DNA of 5,272 nucleotides from Methanobacteriota archaeon (GTDB lineage: Archaea > Thermoplasmatota > Poseidoniia > Poseidoniales > Poseidoniaceae). Shown one piece after another: positions 1 through 5,272 of the stretch. Under the pieces are notes generated by a model. It saw only the letters and a list, made by a program, of their open reading frames with translations. It was not told the DNA's origin and made no database searches. Position 1 is the first letter of the stretch. Every line of letters begins with the position of its first letter. The position numbers and the translations under genes were made by a program. The stretch spans positions 1 to 5,272 of the forward strand of contig JAPOHM010000113.1 in the NCBI GenBank assembly GCA_029979405.1, written 5' to 3'.

Positions 1-555
1 CCAGAATGGAAAAAAGTCCCAGTTTGGGTTGATTCGAGTGAAAATATACATGTAGACTCCACACCAATAATGAAGCAAATTGATTCTGCACACAATGCTG
101 GCCAATTATGGGAAGACGATGATGAAAAACGCCGTGACAAATGGATGAACTGGGTGGATACCAAGCTTTCGAAGGCTACTATACCAATATTGTACGGTTC
201 GATAACGTCAGCACTAACCACGACCAGAAGGGTTTCAAAATTAGAAAAATTTGGGTTCTTTTCTAAGAGGATTTACGCCTGGGCAGGGTTCCCAATAATG
301 TGGGGAATTATTGCAAGAAAACGTGTCAAAAACGACGGTCGAACTCCAAAAAAATTGTGGCATGACCTCTTAACAGAGTGGACAAATTCATTCAATGGAA
401 AAACATTTTTTGGAGGAGATTCACCTAATTTAGTAGATATCGCCGCTTTTGGATATGTGCGTTCAATATCTCCTTATCCACAATTTTCAAAGATTGAAGA
501 ACACAAAAATGGTATGGAATGGTATAGGGCCGTAGAACAAACAATGAGGGTTTGA
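1..555 (+). CDS. Glutathione S-transferase-fold protein, prostaglandin E synthase 2-like (5' end outside window)
   Basis: The reading frame is open from base 1, so the ATG at 70 is internal and the true start lies upstream; 184 residues are visible. Residues 4-24 (KKVPVW then a DSTPI stretch) look like the end of a thioredoxin-type GST N-domain, with the cis-proline loop (Val-Pro) and the glutathione-contacting Asp-Ser pair. The rest is an all-helical GST C-domain. It follows membrane-associated prostaglandin E synthase 2 closely from memory: a charged W-x-x-W-x-D stretch (residues 43-53), the P-x-x-Y segment (62-65), a hydrophobic helix (84-106), and FFGGDSPNLVDIAAFGYVR (136-154), which holds the N-capping box Asn143-Asp146. 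Family members bind glutathione or haem and may act as thiol reductases or isomerases; prostaglandin synthesis is not implied in a prokaryote. The Cys-x-x-Cys active site that would decide catalytic competence lies upstream of the window. It is probably in an operon with the next gene, one base downstream. Confidence 0.8.
   Translation, partial: PEWKKVPVWVDSSENIHVDSTPIMKQIDSAHNAGQLWEDDDEKRRDKWMNWVDTKLSKATIPILYGSITSALTTTRRVSKLEKFGFFSKRIYAWAGFPIMWGIIARKRVKNDGRTPKKLWHDLLTEWTNSFNGKTFFGGDSPNLVDIAAFGYVRSISPYPQFSKIEEHKNGMEWYRAVEQTMRV
545..550 (+). promoter_or_regulatory. Ribosome binding site of the SUMF1-like gene
   Basis: TGAGGG lies six bases before the ATG at 557, inside the last codons of the GST-like gene. 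The TGA of this motif is an in-frame stop for the downstream gene, so no upstream extension is possible and the 557 start is fixed. The position suggests translational coupling with the upstream gene. Confidence 0.6.
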
Positions 556-556
556 A

Positions 557-1378
557 ATGACACCAGATAACGGGTCAGTTGACCTGAATTTGCTCCCTAT
601 CAAATCATGCAAAATATTCCTTGGAACGAATAAGGGAGGGTGGGTGCACGCAAATGAGCGCCCTAGACATCAGGTGTCCCTGCCTACATTTGAAATCTCA
701 AGCGACATAATCACAAAAAAACAGTTCAACTCGGTTATGGGAATTGAAGATTCACAAGATGGTTATCAAGACATGATTACAACGGATATGATCGCAGAAT
801 TCTGCAATAAATTATCAGCTGAACATCAACATGAGGTCAGATTACCCTCCCAGTCTGAATGGGAAGCCGCTAAACAAAATCTGCATCTACCTCCTGGTTG
901 GACCGAACTACTCGCAGATGAGGCAACTGGCAATCACAGAGGTGCTCCTCTAGATGGAAGGCCAAGAACTGGAGAAATGATCGGTCCACTATCGGGTCAC
1001 AGAACCTCTCAATCGGCTCACCCAACAAAAAAGGGAATCTATGCAAAGGTCACAACACCCGGAGACAGGCCTCTTCCAAAGGTCGGGTTCAGAGTGGTGG
1101 TTTCTCCGTTGCGTGAAGGAGATGTCAAGCGTGTCCCTGAAAATGCAAATCTTACAGCCAACATCAAAAGCGAAATTTTCTGGATTTCCATTATTGGAAT
1201 TATTCCAAGTTTCTGTATCCCAATCATTCGGGGCTTTGGCTCATATGCGATTGACGGGTGGGCAAATCTACTATTCGGAGGCCTATGTGTTGGTTTTGTA
1301 TCTGGAGCATTTTGGAGACCAAAAAGACCAACTTGGTATCTTGATGATAACGACCAAGTTAGTCAGATGAAAGATTAG
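557..1378 (+). CDS. SUMF1/formylglycine-generating-enzyme-like domain protein with two C-terminal membrane segments
   Basis: This is a 273-residue protein. Residues 19-183 read as a shortened SUMF1/FGE-sulfatase domain (PF03781 type). It has an opening F-x-x-G and E-R-P-R-H-Q-V (34-40) with a following F-x-I-S strand, ITKKQF (52-57), FCNKLS (82-87), the family hallmark EVRLPSQSEWEAA (93-105), a GWTEL stretch (114-118), GAPLDGRP (129-136) and a closing VGFRVV (176-181). The family makes formylglycine on sulfatases, or forms C-S bonds or binding modules in relatives. Here the canonical R-G-G-S-W strand and both active-site cysteines near the C-terminal end of the domain are missing: the only cysteines are 18, 83, 220 and 244. 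A formylglycine-generating activity is therefore doubtful. Two hydrophobic stretches, about 207-227 and 233-253, should anchor it in the membrane as a hairpin, with no signal peptide. No sulfatase gene is nearby. The start is fixed by an in-frame stop at 545. Its 3' end overlaps the opposing malic enzyme gene. Confidence 0.75.
   Translation: MTPDNGSVDLNLLPIKSCKIFLGTNKGGWVHANERPRHQVSLPTFEISSDIITKKQFNSVMGIEDSQDGYQDMITTDMIAEFCNKLSAEHQHEVRLPSQSEWEAAKQNLHLPPGWTELLADEATGNHRGAPLDGRPRTGEMIGPLSGHRTSQSAHPTKKGIYAKVTTPGDRPLPKVGFRVVVSPLREGDVKRVPENANLTANIKSEIFWISIIGIIPSFCIPIIRGFGSYAIDGWANLLFGGLCVGFVSGAFWRPKRPTWYLDDNDQVSQMKD
1319..1360 (-). terminator. Possible hairpin plus T-run ending the malic enzyme transcript
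   Basis: AACTTGGT at 1330-1337 and its perfect reverse complement at 1353-1360 could form an 8-bp stem with a 15-base loop. On the - strand the stem begins at the malic enzyme stop codon and is followed by TGGTCTTTTTGG, a short T5 run. The stem is AT-rich and the T-run is short, so this is a weak candidate. It lies inside the coding region of the opposing SUMF1-like gene, as any terminator here must. Confidence 0.3.
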
Positions 1379-3668
1379 ACCAGTAAGATTCTTTGCGAAT
1401 CGCATCCATTGCACAGATTGCGGCCATGTTTAGTATGTGCCTTACACCATCTGCTCTAGCCAATAGTTGAACGGGTCTATTCAATCCATCGAGAATAGGG
1501 CCCGTCATTTCAGCGTCTCCCAATTTTTCCAATAGCTTGTAAGCGATATTAGCAGAAACTAAATTTGGACAAATTAATACATTTGCAGGTCCATCAAATT
1601 CCATGAATGGATATTCTGTTTGTACATCCATGTCTAAGGCAGTGTCCGCCTGCATTGGCCCATCGATAATCAAGGAAGGGTCCATTTCCCTTGCCAATTC
1701 GACGGCATCTTCGATTCTCTCCGAACGCTGACTTCTACTGCTACCAAAATTAGAGAATGACAACATTGCTACTTTGGGCTCAACACCAAATCTTCTAGCG
1801 ACCTTCGCTGTTTGAACCGCAATGTCTGCAAGAGCTCGACTATCGGGGTACACGTTGACTGTTGCATCACCTAAGAAAATCAGTCTCCCTTTGACTACCA
1901 TCATGTAACATCCGATTGCACAGTGACTGTCCTCATCTGAACCAATGACTTCTAAACAAGGTCGCAGTACATCTGCATAGTTCCTACTCACCCCTCCCAA
2001 GAATCCGTCTGCATCTCCTGATTCTACCATTTGCGCTGCGAAATATGACCTACTCTTGAGCAGTCTTTGAGCATCAACGATTGTCATTCCTTTTCTCGAT
2101 CTATTTTCAAATAAGGCGATGTCGTAATTTCCGATTCTTCTATCATCATACCTAGGGTTGATTATTTCGCAATCTATCTCTATCCCCAATTCATCCATTT
2201 TTGATTTGATACTTTCAATGTTACCAAGCAAAATGGGTTCGCATATCTTTTGCTCCATACATTGGGCAGCCGCTCGTATAACCTTTTCATTATCACCTTC
2301 TGGGAATACAATTTTCTTTCCTTTTCCTTTAACTTGGTTGAATACACCTCGCATCACTGAATATGACATTCCAAGTCTTGCTTCCAACGATTCCCTGTAT
2401 CGTTGTTTGTCAAATTCTTCTGGAGTTAGGGCGGCAATACCTTCATTCACCGCTGCTTCTGCAACATCTGCTGCTTCCCAAATCAATACCCTTCTATCAA
2501 ATGGTTTTGGAATAATATATTCTGGTCCGTATTGCATTACTTCACCAGCATATGCGTGGGCTATGTAATCTGGAACTGGTTCCTTTGCAAGTGCCGCTAA
2601 TGCTTTAGTCGCTGCCATTTTCATTCCTTGAGTAATATCTCTAGCTCTAACGTCTAATGCACCTCTAAATATGTAGGGAAACCCAAGAACGTTATTGACC
2701 TGATTTGGGAAATCTGACCTTCCTGTAGCGATAATTGCGTCGTTCCTCACAGCAAGTACTTCATCGGGCATAATTTCCGGAGTTGGGTTTGCTAAGGCAA
2801 AAATTATTGGTTTTTCAGCCATTTTTGAAACCATCTCACCTGTAACTAATCCTCCTCTTGACAGCCCAAGGAATACGTCTGCCCCAACCAGCGCATCTGC
2901 TAAATCTCCTTCAGGTCTATCTGCGGCATAACGTGCTTTGTACTGATTTAATTCTCCAGCATCTAATCGTTTTTTTGTCATAATTCCTTGTGAATCACAC
3001 ATCAATATATTCTTGATATCCACTCCCAATGCCACATAGTGATTTGCGCAAGCAATAGCTGATGCTCCAGCCCCTGCGACTACGACCTTGATTTGTGAAA
3101 TATCTTTTTCTTGCAGTTCAACTGAATTAAGTAAAGCGGCTCCTGATATTATTGCTGTACCGTGTTGGTCGTCATGCATAACTGGAATGTTAGTTGCTTC
3201 TGCGATGCGCCTTTCGATTTCAAAGCACTCTGGGGCTTTTACATCTTCGAGATTAATACCGCCGAAAGTAGGTGCGATATTGCAAACCGTTTTGATGAAT
3301 TCTTCCGGGTCCTCAGTATCTACTTGAATGTCGAATACATCGATGTCTGCAAATGTCTTCAAAAGTAATCCTTTTCCTTCCATTACTGGTTTTGACGCCA
3401 GGGCACCAATATTACCCAAACCTAGCACTGCTGTACCATTTGATATCACTGCGACTAAATTCCCTTTTGATGTGTAACGATATGCGTCATCGGGATTTTC
3501 TGCGATTTCAAGACAAGGATATGCCACTCCTGGAGAATAAGCTAACGATAGTTCCTGGGCTGTTGAATGTGGCTTCGTTGGAACTACCTTGATCTTACCT
3601 CTTGGATTAGATTCATGATAATCTAAAGATTCTTTTTTTAGTGTATTTTCACGCCAGTCATTATCCAT
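1359..3668 (-). CDS. maeB: Hybrid malic enzyme (MaeB type) with C-terminal phosphotransacetylase-like domain
   Basis: This 769-residue protein, close in length to E. coli MaeB (about 760), catalyses oxidative decarboxylation of malate to pyruvate and CO2 with NAD(P)H formation in the cytoplasm. Malic domain: AYSPGVAYPC (43-52) with catalytic Tyr44, GTAVLGLGNIGALASKPVME (78-97) followed by catalytic Lys99, then metal ligands Glu141-Asp142 in LEDVKAPECF and Asp166-Asp167 in HDDQHGTA. Rossmann domain: AGAGASAIA (198-206), then CDSQG (224-228); cofactor choice between NAD and NADP cannot be settled by eye. ALANPTPE and TGRSDFPNQVNNVLGFP follow (291-331). Residues from about 435 to 765 form the phosphotransacetylase-like domain (FPEGDNEKVIRAA, SGDADGFLGGVSRNYADVLRP, ANVLICPNLVSANIAYKL). 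In E. coli MaeB this part has no transacetylase activity and mediates acetyl-CoA regulation; here the usual D-L-S-R-G active-site motif reads L-L-A-R-A (735-739), in keeping with that. The start is fixed by an in-frame TGA 12 bases upstream. It is transcribed alone. Confidence 0.95.
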   Translation of the reverse strand: MDNDWRENTLKKESLDYHESNPRGKIKVVPTKPHSTAQELSLAYSPGVAYPCLEIAENPDDAYRYTSKGNLVAVISNGTAVLGLGNIGALASKPVMEGKGLLLKTFADIDVFDIQVDTEDPEEFIKTVCNIAPTFGGINLEDVKAPECFEIERRIAEATNIPVMHDDQHGTAIISGAALLNSVELQEKDISQIKVVVAGAGASAIACANHYVALGVDIKNILMCDSQGIMTKKRLDAGELNQYKARYAADRPEGDLADALVGADVFLGLSRGGLVTGEMVSKMAEKPIIFALANPTPEIMPDEVLAVRNDAIIATGRSDFPNQVNNVLGFPYIFRGALDVRARDITQGMKMAATKALAALAKEPVPDYIAHAYAGEVMQYGPEYIIPKPFDRRVLIWEAADVAEAAVNEGIAALTPEEFDKQRYRESLEARLGMSYSVMRGVFNQVKGKGKKIVFPEGDNEKVIRAAAQCMEQKICEPILLGNIESIKSKMDELGIEIDCEIINPRYDDRRIGNYDIALFENRSRKGMTIVDAQRLLKSRSYFAAQMVESGDADGFLGGVSRNYADVLRPCLEVIGSDEDSHCAIGCYMMVVKGRLIFLGDATVNVYPDSRALADIAVQTAKVARRFGVEPKVAMLSFSNFGSSRSQRSERIEDAVELAREMDPSLIIDGPMQADTALDMDVQTEYPFMEFDGPANVLICPNLVSANIAYKLLEKLGDAEMTGPILDGLNRPVQLLARADGVRHILNMAAICAMDAIRKESYWSNLSSD

Positions 3669-3674
3669 AGCGTT

Positions 3675-3680
3675 CCCTCA
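3675..3680 (-). promoter_or_regulatory. Ribosome binding site of the malic enzyme gene
   Basis: On the - strand TGAGGG stands six bases before the ATG at 3668. Its TGA is an in-frame stop, which confirms the chosen start. Sequence and spacing are the same as in front of the SUMF1-like gene. Confidence 0.6.
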
Positions 3681-3748
3681 AAATGATTCTCGACATCATA
3701 AGGCGTTTGACCTTTGTGTGTTTTTTTGGAAAAATAGTGGGATAAAGC

Positions 3749-3757
3749 TAATTAAAA
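3749..3757 (-). promoter_or_regulatory. Candidate TATA box for the malic enzyme gene
   Basis: TTTTAATTA on the - strand is the most AT-rich TATA-like run upstream of the gene. Archaeal spacing (about 26 bases to the transcription start) would give a leader of roughly 55-60 bases, enough to include the ribosome binding site at 3675-3680. The region is AT-rich throughout, so the exact box is uncertain. Confidence 0.25.
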
Positions 3758-3797
3758 TGCACAACCGTATTACTAAATTTGATGATATTTTACCTCA

Positions 3798-3830
3798 CAA
3801 TCAAGACACGACTTCAAATACCATTGATTG
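3798..3830. repeat. Short inverted repeat bracketing the candidate TATA box
   Basis: CAATCAA (3798-3804) and its reverse complement TTGATTG (3824-3830) flank the TATA candidate at 3813-3820. It could be an operator, but a 7-bp match with free spacing in AT-rich DNA is not far from chance. Confidence 0.2.
3813..3820 (+). promoter_or_regulatory. Candidate TATA box for the secreted propeller protein gene
   Basis: TTCAAATA is centred about 27 bases before the ATG at 3844. With archaeal TATA spacing the transcript would start at or next to the start codon, giving a leaderless mRNA. This fits the lack of a Shine-Dalgarno sequence in front of the gene. The assignment assumes an archaeal host. Confidence 0.35.
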
Positions 3831-3843
3831 CGGATAGCGCGAT

Positions 3844-5272
3844 ATGAAAAAGCGTAGCAGGGTTTCTGATGACGGTCTCGCGTCGTCAAAATCAATCTCG
3901 CTTGTAACGCTAATGTTGATCGCGTCTCTATCTCCATTACTTACTTCACCTATCGTAAGTGCTCATGATGGACCAAATGAAACAATATGGCCTAAACAGG
4001 GTTCAGAAGACACTGGGTGGTACTACCTAAATGCCACTGGGGCCAATCCTTCCAATGGTTCTCAAGGCATAGCAGACTGGATGCTAAATTTTGCACCAGG
4101 CGCCCAACTAGAGAATGTTACAATGGAAATACGTGTAGATGGTTCAGACGATGTAACAGCATATAACCCAATGTTGATTTCACCAGATACTGGTCAAGTT
4201 CTATTCGATTGGAATGGAAACGGTTGGCTTGGGCAAACGTTTGAATTCGATTCAAACAATCCCCATCAAGGCAGACTATCTCCGAATGCCGATGTTGGAG
4301 CGACTGTAACCCTTCCCTCTGGTGCTGAAATAACAGACTTCATCCTCGAAGTTCTCTCTCCTGCAGACCCGTTTACCTCGCTAATGCCGGTCGATATCGA
4401 CATTTCTGATTATGCAATTCATCCGAGCGATGGTAGAATGTATCTCGCAATTGAAGATTATATCCTTATTCTTGATGCCAATTCTTCTCCAAACATCATT
4501 GACTTATTTAGAATAGATAACGCTGATGCTGATTCGATAATCTACGATCTTGAGATTGATGCAAGTAACAACCGAATGTTAGTTGCGACCTCTGGAAATG
4601 GCATAAAATCAGTTAATCTGTCTGATACCTCGTACAACACTGATCTACCTAGCGAACCTTCGGGTAAGATTTTCACTGAACTTCACATTACATCAACAGG
4701 AGTTCTAATGGCAATTAGCGAATCTGGTATCTTCAGAATAAACACCGCTGGAACTGGATGGACTTTGGAACAGGCTGTAGACCCATCAAATTGGCCTCCT
4801 GGGACCCCTTCAACTTCATATGAAAACAACAACATCTTGTATGTAGCAATAAACGGAGGAGGCGTTGCTAGATGGGACATATCGTCGAACACACCTCTAT
4901 CTCCTTGGACAACAGCGAATGTTCTACATTCAGATTATGTAACTGACTTCTTATTGGTTGGAAATCAATTATTCATTTCATCTGAAGATAACGGAATTGC
5001 CAGACATGATTTGAACGGTAATTTCTGGCTTGCAAATTGGAATAGCGGTAACTGGCTCACCTCTGATAACGTAGTGGGCATGACAATTACAAACAATCAA
5101 GTGCAAATTTTAACCACGGACGCAGTACAATACTACAACACTAATTCCGGTTCCTTCACTTCCTCAACATCACTATCTTCGCTTGGTTTCCTCAACGAAG
5201 GGTCAGACATACTATTTTGGCCTACATCTGGGAGCAGGAGCCCCACTTCTGACACTGTTCTTGTTACAGACG
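3844..5272 (+). CDS. Secreted or surface beta-propeller-like protein (3' end outside window)
   Basis: 476 codons are visible and the frame is still open at the window end. An in-frame TAG at 3835-3837 leaves ATG 3844 as the first start. Residues 1-40 form a Sec-type signal peptide: a basic start (KKRSR), a hydrophobic core (about 18-38, with TLMLIASLSPLL) and a likely cut after VSA40. Residues 41-180 look like a beta-rich domain with Asn-X-Ser/Thr sequons at 45, 63, 71 and 91. From about 189, propeller-like repeats begin at roughly 189, 233, 277, 323, 366 and 410. Each has a pattern of hydrophobic strand, turn with N/D/G, strand, then G-I/V-x-x-x-D/N (for example NNRMLVATSGNGIKSVNLS, NQLFISSEDNGIARHDLN). 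They resemble two-component-regulator or WD40/PQQ-like blades. The visible mature part has no cysteine and is acidic, as expected for an extracellular protein. Its specific function is unknown; binding or adhesion at the cell surface is only a guess. A C-terminal anchor or further domains may follow beyond the window. Confidence 0.85.
   Translation, partial: MKKRSRVSDDGLASSKSISLVTLMLIASLSPLLTSPIVSAHDGPNETIWPKQGSEDTGWYYLNATGANPSNGSQGIADWMLNFAPGAQLENVTMEIRVDGSDDVTAYNPMLISPDTGQVLFDWNGNGWLGQTFEFDSNNPHQGRLSPNADVGATVTLPSGAEITDFILEVLSPADPFTSLMPVDIDISDYAIHPSDGRMYLAIEDYILILDANSSPNIIDLFRIDNADADSIIYDLEIDASNNRMLVATSGNGIKSVNLSDTSYNTDLPSEPSGKIFTELHITSTGVLMAISESGIFRINTAGTGWTLEQAVDPSNWPPGTPSTSYENNNILYVAINGGGVARWDISSNTPLSPWTTANVLHSDYVTDFLLVGNQLFISSEDNGIARHDLNGNFWLANWNSGNWLTSDNVVGMTITNNQVQILTTDAVQYYNTNSGSFTSSTSLSSLGFLNEGSDILFWPTSGSRSPTSDTVLVTD

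Larger units (their letters stand above)
3669..3843. promoter_or_regulatory. Divergent intergenic promoter region
   Basis: This 175-base gap separates the starts of the malic enzyme gene (- strand) and the secreted propeller protein gene (+ strand), so it must hold both promoters. It is AT-rich, contains a T7 run at 3721-3727 and no convincing ORF or RNA gene. Candidate TATA boxes and an inverted repeat are listed separately. Confidence 0.7.

Noticed and set aside
250..318. Membrane segment in the GST-like protein (about residues 84-106)
   Set aside because: It is hydrophobic but broken by Lys-Arg, and it lines up with a soluble-domain helix of mPGES-2, so a membrane span is not needed.
70..555. 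ATG at 70 as the start of the GST-like gene
   Set aside because: The frame is open to base 1, and the residues before this ATG fit the GST N-domain (Val-Pro loop and Asp-Ser pair), so the ATG is internal.
1041..1370. Open frame of 109 codons on the + strand inside the SUMF1-like gene, and a 62-codon one on the opposite strand (1039-1227)
   Set aside because: Both are out-of-frame shadows; the SUMF1-like frame has recognisable family motifs and membrane helices, while these show none.
2158..3592. Several + strand open frames of 68-136 codons opposite the malic enzyme gene
   Set aside because: They are antisense shadows of a gene with unbroken, well-conserved domain motifs; no ribosome binding sites or family features were seen.
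3721..3727. T7 run as a terminator on the + strand
   Set aside because: No + strand gene ends upstream of it; it lies in the divergent promoter region, so it is more likely plain AT-rich promoter DNA.
4683..4892. 69-codon - strand open frame inside the propeller gene
   Set aside because: It is an antisense shadow with no recognisable features, within a coding frame showing regular repeats.
1..5272. CRISPR array, insertion sequence, toxin-antitoxin pair, tRNA or other RNA gene
   Set aside because: I saw no spaced direct repeats, terminal inverted repeats, transposase motifs, small toxin-like pairs or tRNA-like cloverleaf sequence on either strand.

Overview
The window carries four protein genes on AT-rich DNA, densely packed, with only one real intergenic gap (3669-3843, 175 bases). 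The style suggests a planktonic marine archaeon of the Poseidoniales (Marine Group II) type or a relative. The clues are a large secreted beta-propeller protein with a lysine/arginine-rich signal peptide and several N-glycosylation sequons, a possible archaeal TATA box placed for a leaderless start, and compact gene spacing. This assignment is an inference: no rRNA or other phylogenetic marker is present, and a bacterial source is not excluded, because the malic enzyme is of a type best known from bacteria.

Left part, + strand: a glutathione-transferase-fold protein resembling prostaglandin E synthase 2, whose 5' end lies outside the window (1-555), is followed after one base by a 273-residue protein (557-1378). 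The latter combines a reduced SUMF1/formylglycine-generating-enzyme-like domain with two C-terminal membrane segments. The two are almost certainly co-transcribed, and the second gene's ribosome binding site lies inside the end of the first.

Middle, - strand: a full-length hybrid malic enzyme (1359-3668) of the MaeB type, with a malic domain, an NAD(P)-binding domain and a C-terminal phosphotransacetylase-like domain. It converges on the SUMF1-like gene, and the two coding regions overlap tail to tail by 20 bp. The phosphotransacetylase-like part appears to have lost catalytic residues, which fits a regulatory acetyl-CoA sensor rather than an enzyme.

Right part, + strand: divergent from the malic enzyme, a secreted or surface protein starts at 3844 and runs off the window. 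It has a signal peptide, an N-terminal beta-rich region and at least six propeller-like repeats about 44 residues apart.

The malic enzyme links malate to pyruvate and reducing power in central carbon metabolism. The GST/SUMF1-like pair and the propeller protein have no clear pathway connection to it. I see no CRISPR array, insertion sequence, RNA gene or obvious defence system. The most unusual items are the GST/SUMF1-like membrane protein pair and the apparently non-catalytic state of two enzyme-derived domains.
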